From: Anaeramoeba flamelloides
Taxonomy: Eukaryota; Metamonada; Anaeramoebidae
Direction of reading: 5' to 3'
Length of the DNA: 64,000 bases
Assembly (NCBI GenBank): GCA_027625915.1
Contig: JANTQA010000070.1
Coordinates: 2,857,001-2,921,000 of the forward strand
The translations under genes were made by a program, and so were the position numbers. The stretch's first letter is position 1; each line of letters begins with the position of its first letter. The notes under the pieces were generated by a model, which was given only the letters and a program-made list of their open reading frames with translations, searched no databases and was not told the origin of the DNA. Shown here piece by piece: positions 1 to 12,640 of this stretch.

Positions 1-2904
1 TTTGTGTTTATACTTCTTTTTATGAGAGAGGGTAGAGTGCTATAAATAATATATTCTAGACTTCAGTATATTAATCTACAACTATTTTATTATGTTTTGA
101 AACCTTTTTTTATTATTAAAATAGGATTCCTATCATAGGGTTATATATACTGGGAGTAACAAATTGGTATCATAAACTTTAAATTATTTTAGTTAATCGT
201 GTTTAATTTAAATTTGAATTTTGATAAAAAAATTGTAAAAAAATTGTATTTCAAAACAGAAATTAAATAATATCATTGGCATAAAATATATTCTGTAAAA
301 TGAGATTTGAAATATAAATTAGAGAAAAAAAATTTGGATAAAAAAAAATCAGAAAATAAAAATGGATAGATATATCTTTTGGGTTTTTAATAGCTTTTTA
401 TTTTTCTTCTTGATATATTAAATCATAATAAAGATCTGAATTTTCCTTTTTTTTTTTTTTTTTCTGTATTATTCGTTAATTTCTTTCACTGAAAATTTCT
501 TTTAGATATCCACTGAATGATCCGGAAGCTGAAATAAATTAAAATTTGTTATAAATTCTTTTTCGTTTAAAGGGGGATATGTTTTATTGGTAATATAGAA
601 CATATTCTATGATATTAGTTCATTATTCTTATCAAAATAATATTTTCAATTTTGAGATCAAAATCTTTTTTTCCTATTTATATAATTTTTTTTATTTATT
701 TTCTCGCTTTTTGTATTTTTTTTGTTTTTCATTTTTTGATAAAAATTAAATTTGAAAAAAAAAAATATTCTTTGAAACTCCAAATTAACATTAAGAAAAT
801 TAGTGTTTTGTAATTCCTTTTAAAATTCATACATTTACAGTATAATAAAAATATTCTTGTCCACAATTTTAATTTTTCTAAAAAAATTGAGAAATTAAAA
901 ATGAGATATTCCAACGAATATGGCCCAAAATTTTTTTTAACGTTTTTTTTTTTTTTTTTTTGAAATATATCCTTTTTCCAGGTATTTCTATTATAAATAT
1001 CAACCCTAATTCGAAATATATTATTGTTCATATTTCAAAACAATCTAAATTAGTTATTAATTCTTTATTAAAAGTGTATTTTTCATTATTTTCTGGTCAC
1101 CTTTTAATGAAATGGGGTTTATGTAGATTTTCCTTTATTTTTTCCCACCAAAAGTAACTTTTGACTCAATACATAGTCTAATAAAAATCCTACTGATAAC
1201 AACCAGAAATATAACAGACTTGAGGATTTGAAGTTCTAAAATAGAGCTTATATTGTAAATAAAAAATATTTTTTTTGAACAAATCTTATTTAATTATTAT
1301 TCTTAGCTAAAAATTTTCAAATGTTTTTTTTTTTCAGACTTGGATAAATAAAGTAATATATAAATCAAACACACTAAAAACCCCTTATAAATATTGTACT
1401 CGTAACATACCCTAGCCATTGTTTTATTTTGTGTTTTCTGATTTGTAAAATTGTCCCACCTGTAGGGTTTTTTACTTGGTTTATTTTGAAAATGATTTAA
1501 TTTTTGCAATAAATAGAAAAGTTTTGAAAGCTAAAGGTGTTTTTTCCAGTTTTGAAAAAAAAAGAAAACCCTCAGAAAATTGACAGATTCCATGAACTGT
1601 TAAGTACTCAAAAGACCTGACAACACTTCCACAGGACCCACAATAGAGACAAAAACTCTTTAAAAAGATTATCTAGAATATAGGTATTTGAATTCTAAAT
1701 GGGAAAAAATTGTCACTTCCTTTTCCATCTTTTTTCTTGAATAAATTGGGTTTTTTTTTTTTTTAGATTTAAATTACTGATATTAGAATTATAAATCGGA
1801 AAAAAATTTCACTTCATTTTCTATATTTTTCTTTTATAAGTAGCATTCTTCAAAGAAGTGGGCTGTAATTTGTGACTTCGGTTTGAAAAAGTCAAATTGA
1901 AAATGAAGTGAAAATTTTTCCAGTTTATAATTCAAATACCAGTAAATAAAAGTTCCCCAAAATGTGAGTAATAATTCCTTATTTGTGACTTAAAGGCTCT
2001 ACGCTACAGACCTGTTTTTTGATTTATTTTGTTTCCAATATTAGATTTTGTACAACATTAACTTTTTGAGAATTATTTTACCTTTATTAGTCCAAGTTTT
2101 CTTATGATCTGATGTTTGTGATAAAATTACCAAGAAAAACACTAAATTTCATATTTTTGGTAAGTAAGATGAAAGTTGTTTTCAGTATTCTTCAAAAGAA
2201 TAACTTTTTGGAAAGTCTTCAAAAATCTAGTTTTTTTGAAATTGTTTGATCAAAAAAAACCTAACATCCAAATTAAGAATAACAATTTTGGAAATTTTGA
2301 TTTATTTTAAATTATTTTTAAGAACAATTCCAACGAACCCCAAATAAAGATAATTTTCCAATACATGACTTGAAACTTTTTCAAACATTCACAAAATTCT
2401 GCCAAATGAGTAGACTTTTGATTTTATTTAGTGATCAGTAATTAAGTTCGTAAATTAAAAGTTAACGACTCAATTATAGAACAACCATGTTGTTCCATTC
2501 AAATGAAAAACTGTTTTAATATTGTCTGTTGTCACATAATCAATTACTCAAGAATTACCTCTCAAACTTCCAAAAATAGTGTTTCATAAAAAAGATAATT
2601 TAAAAGAATTGAATCTTTATATTTCATAAGATTAGACATTGGAAAATTTAAATCCAGTCAAGTTAAATAACTAAATTTGATAAACACCAGGGGAAAAACA
2701 GAACTTAAAGTCCTTTCCAACAAAAAAATAGGGAAAAAAAATTTTTTACAAATTACAAAAAGAAAATATTAAAAAACATTAAAATGGCAAAATTAAAACA
2801 GTTTTTACTTTAAAGTAACTTTCCCAGACCATGACCAAAAACAAAACCAAAAAAATATTGAGAGTGTCATTTTTTTAATTCTCGCAAATAAATAAAATCG
2901 AACA
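1..2904. other. AT-rich flank without a supported gene
   Basis: No gene can be supported here apart from the foldback repeat listed separately. Two weak coding-like traces exist. At 504-546 a TTTTAG acceptor is followed by an 11-codon frame (YPLNDPEAEIN, then TAA), unusually GC-rich for its surroundings, which could be the last exon of a gene entering from the left. At 960-1157 an open frame follows TTTTTCCAG (ISIININPNSKYIIVHIS...). Neither matches a family I recognise. The rest is homopolymer-rich noncoding DNA. Confidence 0.5.
1775..1944. mobile_element. Foldback MITE, TACTGG family, copy 1
   Basis: This 170 bp element is nearly palindromic. The left end begins TACTGATATTAGAATTATAA and the right end, read in reverse complement, begins TACTGGTATTTGAATTATAA. 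Both arms continue into GGAAAAA..TTTTCACTTCATTTTC. TA flanks both ends, as expected for Tc1/mariner-type insertion (inference). A partial arm of the same sequence precedes it at about 1681-1735. Related copies are at 4706-4880 and about 38150-38316. No coding capacity. Confidence 0.7.
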
Positions 2905-5900
2905 ATGAGTGGTATCTCGAAAAAAGAACGCAAATACATCAAAAAACAGAAAAAATTAGAAGCCAAAATCCTCAAGAAGCAATTAGCAGAAGAAAAAAAA
3001 ACCACCAAGCTGCTAAAAAAACAACAAAAAAAACAACAAAAAAAGCACCGCAAAAGGCAAAGAAAAACAAAAAAAATTGATTTTACAGAATTACCAAAAC
3101 TCACAATCGAAGAAAGAACCCACATCGAAGGTATTGTTGAGTCAGCTGGTGAACAAGCCCTTTTAGCCGAGAACATTTTAAAAAAAAAAAGTTTCAAAAA
3201 AATTGAGCATCGTGTTTTGGTTCTCACAAAATATCGTATTATTACAATTGGGAAACGGAAAAAGTCTTTAAAAAAAAAGGTATGTCACAGCACAGCTTTT
3301 TTTGTGTGTTCTTTTTTTTGTTTCTGGTGAAAATTAATTTCCAAAAAAGGAGTTTTTTGAAAACAATATTAGCGGTTATAATTTCTTCTGGCAACTTACC
3401 CAATAAACTGAATTCCAATTCCAAATATTTTTCGGCAACCACAAAAATATTGAAGTTAATCCAAAATCTGAGAATTGCAAAAAAAAAAAATTAATTAAAA
3501 AGGTGAATGAAAAGAAATTTTCAATTTTGGAAACAACCCACGATCTTTGTTTTGGTGTGCTTTTTATTTCATTTTACGAAAAATTGAAGATCGTGTCATA
3601 AATAGTATTCCCAAAAAACAACAAAGGTGTTCGAGATACAGATACTGTAAAAAAGTGCGAAATAAGGGCTTTCAAAAGTGTTGATCCTGCTGTTTGAGTC
3701 AGGATTGTTAGTAGTTTGGCAATCACTTTTTAAAGCTTTCAGTTAATCACTTTTTTTAAAACCAGTTATAACAGTTTTTGCGACACTATCTTTGAGACTG
3801 GTGCTTTTATTTGATTGCTCCATCATGGAAAATTTGTTTTTTTTTTGAAGATCTTCAAAAAGAACTAGCCAGGTTTCCAATATAAAAGAAAGATCTAAAT
3901 TGTTTTTGTTGATTAGATTGATAATAAATCGACAAAGTTTTCTTGGTTCATATTTGAAGAATAAATGGAAAAATTTTTCGGTTAACTCCATTTTTTTTTT
4001 TTTTTAAATATTAAATTACAAAGAAAAAGATTGTGATCTTGGTTTGTTTGTATGATTCTTTTTTATTGTAACATTTGTGCAATTAGTGAACTAAGAATCC
4101 TAAGCAAAAGCAAAATTTCTCAATTGAAAAATAAATAACCAGATGAAATTTTATCCCATTTCGATTTCAAATACAAGTAAGGACTATTTGAATTTTGCAT
4201 TACCTGAGGGTTGAAAGACAATTTACTGAAAAATTCTAATACATTTCAAAAAATTTTTAGTTCAATATCCATTTTGAGAAATCTTTAAACTGTTACTTAT
4301 CAAACAGTACAGGACAAAGAAAATTTTGAAGAACAACTGTTTTTACAGAGTTTCTTAAAACTTAACCACATAAAATGCTTTATTCGAAGCTTGATAAGAA
4401 TAATTTCAAAATGGAAAATCAACAAAAAATTTCCAAACATAAATTGCAATTTATCAGTATCAACATAAAAAAAAAAAAAAGTATTTAATTGTTTATAGAT
4501 TCAAGAAAAGTCAAAATATTTTAATTTTGATGTTTTTTTTTGATTTTTAAGGAACATTAAAAAAGCGTTTATTGATCCAAAAATTTTACCGAATTTCCGA
4601 ACAAAACAAGCTAAATTTAAAATCGATAAAATTTTTACCTCTTACTTTACTTTCTTTCCACTTTATATTAAAGTACATTTGTACTTCCTTTTCAAATATG
4701 TACCATACTGATGTTTGGAATTATAAATGGGAAAAAATTTTCACTTCCTTTTCCATATTTTTCTTTCACAAAAATAAAGTTTTCAAAGAAGTAGGTTGTA
4801 ATTTAAAAAACTCGGATCTGAAAAAGGAAGTTCAAAATGAAGTGAACAATTTTTCCCCATTAATAATTCAAATAACAGCATTTTAAAATAAAGGGGAGCG
4901 TTGGCATAAAGAAAGAGGATTTTGATTTTCGATCCTTTTCCCAGGTAAATTTCGAATTTGAACAGGAAATAGTTTTGCCCGACTCACAAATTTTCGATAA
5001 AAACCTAACTTTTTTAATTGTAACAAGATCTCTTTACTCGGTATTTTTTTAAAGATAATAAATATGTTGTAATTCATCAACACAATACAAACTGTTCATA
5101 CAATTCGGATAATACTTTAAATAATTATATTTAAAATAAATTTTTTGATTGTTTTTCTAATTATTTTAAAACTGAATTGAATCAAATCATTTCGGTATAT
5201 CAATTAAAAAAAAAAACAAAAAATTAATTAATTTTAAAATTTTTAATAAAATATTATCAAGGTGAAGGTGTTGGTATATTTCAAGGAGATATTTTGATCA
5301 CCTATTTTATTTGCACTTATTTCACATTTTCTTTTTTTAAAAAATAACACCATTAACAAATCATTGTCAAATGTTTGCAGATGATTTAATTTTAATAATA
5401 AAAGGAAATGAAAATCAACTAAAATAAAAAACCAAATCCAATTTATCTGAAATAATAATACAATTCGGATTAAAACCAAATAAAGATAAAACATATATAT
5501 CAAAAGATTTATCAGAGATAAACTATTTAGGATATTTGCTTTGATAAAATTTCGCATATAGTTTATAATTTAAAAAAATCTCAAGAAACTGATAACAACT
5601 GTAAACAACTATTTAATAACAATTCTCTGAACAACAATTTAAAAACAAGATTCTTGAAATCTTTTATATTAAGTCAATTGGCATATGGTTTCGAAATTTT
5701 TAATTATGAAGATAAAAACTTTAAATTATTTAAATACTTGGATTAATCCATATATTACTCAAATATACAAAATAAACGGGAACATACCAATTCTGATTTA
5801 CAAGACAGAGTTTAAAATTGGAAATATGGTAATTTCAGAAAAAAATCAAAAAAATTTAAACTCAAAAGAAAATCAACAAATTTATCTCTTCCTTCTTATT

Positions 5901-8900
5901 TAGAAAAATTAATAAATTTTAATCAAAGAATTAATAATGAAATTAATTATAACTAAGAAAATTTACAGATTCTTAAAAAAAAAAAAAAATTAATTATAAT
6001 TAAAACAAGGTGTTAAAGTATACTTACTGGAAGTGTCGTTGGGTTTATTTCTTAAATTAAAAAAAGCTAGGTACAAATAAAAGATTTTACTCTATTCTTT
6101 TGGATTATGGAAAACAGCCTTTAGTTGGTTTTTTTTTTGAATTTTTAAAACGAAAAGAAAAGTAAAAAAAATTATTTTAATTTCAAAAATTAAAAAAAAA
6201 AAGGCACTCTATGACATTGACAACACTTTTCGTTAACTAACTCTGGGTTTAAAAGAATATAGTAAAATCTTTGATTTTATTCTGTTATGTCGAATTTTGG
6301 AACTCTAAGGCACTCGGTTACACTCCTCAAGAATATTTCAAAATAATTGTAAAATCAAAATTCTTTATTTAAACCATAAAAATAATTAAGTTATCCTTCA
6401 AGCACAACACTTTTACAATTCAGAACATTTACTAACTGCTTAAATATATACTATTATGTAAGGGAAAAAAAATTCAAATAAATTTTGTACTTTATTTTAA
6501 ATATGAGCTTGATGAAATAATAGAAAACATTAATCATTTTTTATGGGTATGTTCTTACCTTTGAAAAAGATAGATTAATCTTTCAAAATAAATTAAAAAG
6601 AAATTAAACTTTAATGAAATAATTTCAAACTAAGAAGGTTTAAAATCATTTTTAATTAATTAATAATCATAAAACATATGATTTTGCGCTTAAATTTGCT
6701 TTTAGAAAATTAAGTGCAAGAAAATCTTTAGTATAATTGTCTCTTCTTTCTCAATAATAATAATAATAATTTATTTCTTTTTCAGTAATATGTAATGTTT
6801 AAAATTACAAAACTTGCTGATTTTTTTTTTTCCTAACTGCTAATCAGAAATTCAAAAAAATATTCATTGTTTACAAGAACAAAAAAAAATATTTGTTACT
6901 TTTTATTTTATCCCAATTAAAATTTTAATCAAATAAAAAAATAATCAAAAGACATTATTTCGGATAAACTATCACATAGTTTCTATGTCTCGAAAAAAAC
7001 ATCTTTTAATGGATCAAAAAGAAAAAAAAAAAAAACATTTTCTATCAGAGTATAGAAGGTATTTCCAAAAAAGTGAGGTAATTGTTTTTTTTTCAAATAA
7101 TATTTTCTTTGGAAGTATTTCTATTGGTAAAATGTTAATATAAAATTAAGAACAATATTAATACTGAATGAATCGGGGCCTATTGTTTGTATTTCAAAAT
7201 ATATTCATAAATATAAATTTAATTTAATAATTTTGGGCACGGTTTAAACAATTGAAAGAATATCAATACAGCAGTTTACATCCAATTTGGAAATAATTTT
7301 GATTTTACAAACTATTTCATTTTTTGTCTTTTTCTTTTTCGTTTTCATTCCCTTTTTTTACCGGTTACATAATCTGTTTCGTTAGATCTGAATACTTTTT
7401 TCAAATTTAATGGTCTGGATTCAGGGTTAATTTATGAAAGGAATTTTGTTGAATTTTCTCTGAAAAAAAAAAAAAAGTTCAAATTTCTAATACAATTTCC
7501 AATGATTTTGTACATAAAGAGTAAGAAAATTTGAGAAGATATCAAAAAAGAATTCTATATCTTTCGTATTTTACTATTTATGTTTGAAAACCTGAGAATT
7601 CTTCTTTTAAGTTTTAAACTTTTTTTTTTTTTTTTAGAAACGAAGGCACTTTTAGGGAAGTAATGTAGATAGGTTATCTTTTGGTTTTATTGGTAACCAT
7701 AAAGATATAACTTCATAAAATAATTTGTTATTGGGCTGAAATTTACGCTTTAATATTGAAAAAAATAGTTTCCAAAATCAAAAAATAACAGATTTTAAAA
7801 ATTATTCTTTAACAAAATTAAAATCAAGATAGCTTGATTCTCTTTAACTTCAGGGTTATTTTCTTCATTCCTTTTAGTTATGATGGGAATTTACATTTAA
7901 TATTATTCGCCAAATAGAAGAAAATATTTAATTTTCAAAATTTGTACTAAAAAGGTTGTAATGTATATACAAATTATTTATTAATATTCCAATCTAATTT
8001 ATTTAATATATCGTAACTTAAATCTAAATTCTAATTTTTTAAAAAAAAAAAAAATAAATAAATAACAATCATAAACTTGAAAAGATTTGTAGAAATGGAC
8101 ATCTTTTTAATTTAAAGAAAATCGAATTTTTTGATGATACTCATTTTAAAATCCATTTTAAGGATTTTTTAATTGATATATATCGGCCTAATGCCATAGA
8201 CTTTTTGGATCAAATCAGAGAAAATTATTTTAAAATTGTGATTGGTTTACCAGAAGAAAAATTATGTAAATTTGAAGATTATTCAATTATTATTTCTGAT
8301 TCTTCTTCAGAAGACAATGATGGAAATTTGAATTTAAGTTTTCGAACGTCGATTAAAATTGAAAACATTAACAATGATTCAAGTAACATTAATTTAGATA
8401 ATAGCGAAGAGTCTGATCAAGAAAATTTTTTAAAGAGCAAAAACACAAAAAAAATGGGAATAAGTCTATCTATTGAAAATGGAAATGAAAATGGAAATGA
8501 AAATGAAAATGGAAATGGAAATGGAAATGGAAATGAAAATGAAAATGAATCTGAAAATGAAGATGAAAATGAAAATGGAAATGAAAATGAATTTGATTAT
8601 GAAAATGAAAATAATTCATCATCTTCCAAATCCTTAACCGAAAAGGCAATGGGGATGAAAATTGAAATAGAAAAGGGAAATAAAAATGATAAAAGTGGTG
8701 TTGTAAATGAAAATAGACTTGTGATTGAAAGTAAAAGTGATCAAGCAATTAAAAACAAAATCCAAATCAAAAAAGAAAAATTGAAAAAAATAAAATCAAA
8801 ATATGAAGACCAGAATAAGCCAAAAAAATCTTTAACTAAAACGGGTAAAAAAAATTCTACAAACGATATGTATTTATCGCCAAAGCATATCAGGCTTCCA

Positions 8901-10730
8901 AATGAAAAAAAAAATCCCAACAAGACAGAAGATATGGTACGAACGAAATCGGTTGATACGATATCTGATATCCAAAGAGCCAATTCCCTCTGGGGATTTG
9001 AATACATGAACAATAAATCGTATCCTGGGAATGGATTTATAAAGGGTTATAAGGCATGGTGCAGTTATTATAAAACGCCCATAAGCAAGGCGTTCATACA
9101 ATTTGTCAAGGATGGGTGCTTTGGAAATAAAAATAAAAAAAAAAAACGAATCTTAGATCTGTCAAATTTCAAAAGAATTGACCTCTATATGGATAACAGT
9201 GTGGATATTTATCCAATCATTTCTGCGTTAAAGTACAACGATTATTTCCGAGAAATTAAATTAACAAATGTGTATAGGAAGGACCCAATTATGTTGATTG
9301 GTGATGTACTTGAGACGAATTATTCAATCGAGCGCATCAATCTGAGTGGCCTAGAGTCCAATGAAGGCTTTGCGCGTCTTGGGCAAGCGATGCGAATTAA
9401 TCAAAATTGCCAATTGACATATCTTGATTTATCTGGAAACAAAATTCAAAAAAAGGAATCAAAAAAGTTTTCAAATGGGTTGTCTAGTTTGATTGAATTG
9501 GAAACATTGAATCTGGGGTTTTGTGGGTTAATCGACTCCAGTTTGTCCAACGTCATTGTAAATCTGCTAACATTAAATAAATTGGAATACTTAAATTTGT
9601 CCGGTAACAAATTTGGATCAAAGTCGTCAAGTGTTCTAAGCCATTTGTTATCAATAAACAAGAAGAAAATGAGAAAAAGAACTTTGCAGGTACTGATGCT
9701 TGATTTCTCTAGTGTCAGCTTGAAAACAATTTCTGCTTCTTTGTTCCATTCGCAGCTGCAATATTTAAGCATTGTTGGCAATAATTTTAGTAAAGAGGAC
9801 ACGTGGTGCCTTAGTGAATTGCTAAAAGAAATCCAGCATTTAAAGCATTTGGATGTTTCTTCCTGTAATTTAAATAAACAATATTTTGTTTTAATCCTAG
9901 ATTCGATTCTGAATAATAAAAATCTTTTTGATTTTAGATTAGGCGCAAGTAACATTCATTTAGGGCCGGAGATCGGTAAAAAAATTTTGGAGGTATTTGA
10001 GACAAACAGTGATTCCATGGTTCTCAAGGAATTGATTTTAGATAATAATGAGCTCGGCGCGCTCGGGATAAAGCATTTATTTGAAGCCGCCATGCATTTG
10101 AAATCATTAAAAAAATTGTCCATTTCCAGAAATATCCTCAAGGGGAAGGCAATAGAGCAATTAAAGGAATCGTTATTAAAAGTGTTCACGAAATCTTCAA
10201 TTACTCATTTGCGTTGCAAGGGGAATGAAAAATATTTTCTTGGAAGAAGTTTCCCTGCGCTATTAAATGAAAATATTGAAATGAAAAGCTTTCAATTGTT
10301 AGACTTTTCTAAAAATAATTTCCAAACAGACGGCCTCTCAATGATCAATGACTTATTATCAAATAATTTATTAAAGGCTAATTGTCTATTGATCGATGGT
10401 AATGGTTCCACTTTGTCCACTTTGGAAAATTTTATTAAAGCAATAGAAAATAATGTTTCTTTAACCTCGGGTACTTTGCCTGAAAAGGATATATCACAAA
10501 TAATTGAACACTCAGATAAACGCTCAAAAAAATCTGTAAAAAAGCATATCCTTAAATATAGAAATTCCTTTAATAAAAAATTGTCCAAAAACCGTAAAAA
10601 ATTAAATATCAAATTAGACGGGGGTTTCATGATTAGCGCAGATGGAATAGAATCAATGGGGCAAAAGGAGTTGCTTTTATATATAAATAGTCTCTTTTTT
10701 AAACATATTAGCGATTTTTCAGGTGTTTAA
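2905..10730 (+). CDS. CARMIL: CARMIL-type leucine-rich-repeat actin regulator (two exons)
   Basis: CDS join(2905..3279, 8085..10730), 1006 residues. Exon 1 starts at ATG 2905, encodes a lysine-rich N-terminus and the first half of a CARMIL PH domain (RVLVLTKYRIITIG), and ends at donor AAG|GTATGT. Exon 2 follows GAAAAG and continues the PH domain (GHLFNLKKIEFFD, then KIVIGLPEEK, the usual PH-to-linker junction), in phase 0. An asparagine/glutamate/glycine repeat (about 8476-8610) fills the linker. The CARMIL start GFIKGYKAWCSYYKTP follows, then some 15 degenerate leucine-rich repeats (LTYLDLSGNKI, LEYLNLSGNKF, LKHLDVSSCNL, LKELILDNNEL). CARMILs bind membrane through the PH domain and regulate capping protein, Arp2/3 and myosin-I at the cell cortex. 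The protein stops soon after the repeats; no capping-protein-interaction motif is visible. The intron is 4805 nt and carries LINE debris and a candidate antisense gene. The frame is intact. Confidence 0.88.
3242..3991 (-). CDS. Candidate spliced hypothetical gene nested antisense in the CARMIL intron
   Basis: Three coding-like blocks on the minus strand join in phase through plausible splice sites: 3991..3751 (ATG, MELTEKFFHLFFKYEPRKLC), 3689..3578 (STLLKALISHFFTVSVSRTP) and 3467..3242 (FVVAEKYLELEFSLLGKLPE), 192 residues in all. Intron 1 has donor GTGATT (or GTTTTA at 3762, also in phase), a perfect TACTAAC branch site and acceptor CAG. Intron 2 has donor GTAAAA and acceptor CTCAG. An alternative last donor, GTAAGT at 3399, would shorten exon 3. 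The tail overlaps the end of CARMIL exon 1 antisense by about 38 nt. The product is helical and leucine/phenylalanine-rich; I recognise no family. It could be chance open frame in AT-rich DNA, but three in-phase joins and the branch site argue for a real or recently real gene. Confidence 0.38.
4706..4880. mobile_element. Foldback MITE, TACTGG family, copy 2
   Basis: About 175 bp, palindromic. The left end is TACTGATGTTTGGAATTATA and the right end is its diverged reverse complement (..ATTCAAATAACAGCA). The arms share the GGGAAAAAATTTTCACTTCC block with the copy at 1775-1944. TA is present on the left; the right flank has decayed to CA. It lies inside the CARMIL intron. Confidence 0.65.
4945..5052 (+). 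other. Coding-like exon fragment in the CARMIL intron
   Basis: A 35-codon frame (FEFEQEIVLPDSQIFDKNL...) directly follows a good acceptor (GATCCTTTTCCCAG) and ends in TAA. Its codon and amino-acid make-up looks coding, unlike the surrounding AT-rich intron. No family recognised. Its position on the CARMIL strand allows a skipped or alternative exon, but the CARMIL PH domain is continuous without it, so a relic of another gene or of transposon cargo is more likely. Confidence 0.25.
5230..7240 (+). mobile_element. Decayed LINE fragment (RT to C-terminal zinc knuckle)
   Basis: The plus strand contains the 3' half of a LINE ORF2 in several frames. A GIFQGD block near 5275 corresponds to the YQGDPLSP region of reverse transcriptase, the catalytic FADD follows (MFADDLILI, 5371-5397), then NKDKTYISKDLSEINYLGYL. 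A typical post-RT segment (FILSQLAYGFEIFNYED) lies near 5660-5710. Near 6505-6560, HFLWVC matches the H..C end of the C-terminal cysteine/histidine knuckle of AP-endonuclease LINEs. Frames are broken by stops and indels, so it is inactive. It is related to the LINE at 58.2-64 kb and lies in CARMIL intron 1 in sense orientation. Confidence 0.75.
7240..7970 (+). repeat. Dispersed repeat, copy 1 of a 0.6 kb duplication
   Basis: 7384-7970 is repeated in direct orientation at 33614-34197, with long shared blocks such as AGATCTGAATACTTTTTTCA and TCTAATACAATTTCCA. The preceding 7240-7390 has a separate partial match at about 37040-37170 (AATTGGAAATAATTTTGATT). It may be the 3' region of the LINE just upstream or an independent repeat; only two copies of the main part are in view. 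Part of the shared sequence reads as protein (DLNTFFKFNGLDSGLIYER) in both copies. Confidence 0.6.
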
Positions 10731-12049
10731 GATTTGTCATTCATTTTACCACTTGCTATTAATCTTTTTCTATTATTATTTCTTGTTTTTTTTTTTTTAT
10801 TTTTTTTTTTTTTTGTATTATTAAAAAATATTAATTTTCAATTAATTTTCAACATAAATTGTTGATCTTAAAATGAATTAAAATCAAAAATTAGTTTTTT
10901 TTTTTTCATTATTAATTTTTTCAAAAGATTGATCCTACTTTATTTGATGAAATATAAATATTAAATTTTTTTTTTTTTTTTTTTTTTTTATTTTTTTTGT
11001 TTAGAAACTTTAATTTAATTTTTTTTACAATATTCAAAGAATTCAAAGATTAGTAGTGCTACAAGTTTCTTCAATCGAGTAATAATTTTGGTTCTAAATA
11101 TTTTGTAAAATTATTTATTATTTTGTTTGTTTCCAATTAGTGTTTTATAATTACAGTCGGTTACTCTTTCTAATAAGAAGATTTCATGGAAATTTAAGGA
11201 AGAACAAAGACCTAAAAGTCTGTAAATTAATTTTGATTCAAGAAAGGTAAATCAAGTGGTATATTAAGTTCCAATTTTAAGTTACAAACTTACAACGAAA
11301 TTTAAGGCTCAAAAAAATTCTCAAATTAAATAACATTTCAGGGATTTTTTTTTAATGACACAGATTATTTTACTAGAATCCAAATTTAGTTTTGTAATCT
11401 TGTTTTTTTTTGTTTTTTGTTGTTGATTTTTATTCGGGTTTTGTACATGAAAGTGAACAAGGATGTATTTATATTGATTTATTTTTTGTTTAATTTTATT
11501 TTTTTAATAATTCATCAAAATGGAATTTTTTTTTTTTTTTTTTTTTTTTTGGGGGGGGATCAATATAGGTATATGATATTTTTAATATCTGGGTGGGTGG
11601 GGTGGGGGTGATAAGATTATATTTCAAAGAGAGTAAGAACATTTCCACTTTTAAGGAACAAATTTTTAAGGAAATTTAGGGGGGTTCTCAAATAAAGGGA
11701 AATTTTATGGGAATTTTTTTAATTTCACAATCTATGATACTAGAATTCGAATTGTTCCCAATTTTCTTTTTTTTATATTTCTTAAATTTTGTTGAAAGTT
11801 TATGTCTGAGAGTGTGCGGGTTATATTCAAAATCAAAATTGGGTGGTTAATAGTGTGTACATCGTCTTACAAAATCAAAAATTCAATAAACGTTAATAAT
11901 TTCAAAGTATATTGAGATTAACATCTGATCAGTTTGATGAAAGATGGAATCAAATGAAATGATATATACCGGAAGCGGAAAATAACACAAGAAGAAAAAA
12001 AGTAAAAAAAAATCACAGATCTAGGATATGATTGTCTATATATATTTCT

Positions 12050-12640
12050 AAGCATCATTTCACCCAAAGTATAACAGCCAAAAATGAAAATTTTCCGATT
12101 TTTTAATAATCAAGCAAATAAGATTTTTTAGAAATAATAAAATTAATTTGATCTTGAGTGGAGTTATATATTCGTAAAAGAAATACCCGAACAAACAAAT
12201 AATTTCCTAAAATAATTAAATGTTTAAAAAAATTTGAACTACCTTCATTGAAACACCTGTATAAAAGTTTTCAATTTCTTTGTAAAAGTAATGTTTTTGA
12301 CATTAAGATTTTTAAATAGTAAATTTCTTCATTTTCAAAGAAATTTCAAAAATTCAATTTTCTTCTAAACACCATTTCAAAAATTGTAACTCACTTGAAA
12401 TACTAAATTGAAAAAAAAAAAATATCATTTAGTATTCAAAAAAACAAATAATTAAACATGGTTTGCGAATCACTTTTATATTATTCTAAATCTATAAAAC
12501 CCTGATATTTTAAAAAATTAAAAAAAAATAAAATCAAATACTAAAAAAATTGTGAGTCAAAATATTTTAAATGAGCATTATGATTTTTTATTACTGAACT
12601 TTCACTGAAAAAAGTTGAACAAGAGATTTTTTGCTAATAA
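12050..12640 (+). repeat. Composite dispersed repeat, segments E+D
   Basis: 12050-12375 matches 28790-29105 (shared CATTTCACCCAAA, AGCCAAAAATGAAAA, TTCTTTGTAAAA-like blocks). 12376-12640 matches 46770-47035 (TTTTTTATTACTGAACTTT, AATTGAAACAAAAAA). At 46.8-47.7 kb segment D runs straight into a third segment, C, so the pieces appear to belong to one long repeat, 5'-E-D-C-3'. No coding capacity is visible, and the class is unknown. Confidence 0.6.

Noticed and set aside
960-1157. 65-codon open frame after TTTTTCCAG
   Set aside because: Not listed as a gene because it has no recognisable domain, no matching exon on either side and low-complexity composition.
8470-9101. Minus-strand open frames over CARMIL exon 2
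   Set aside because: They are shadows of the plus-strand coding sequence; the histidine/phenylalanine runs mirror the GAAAAT repeat.
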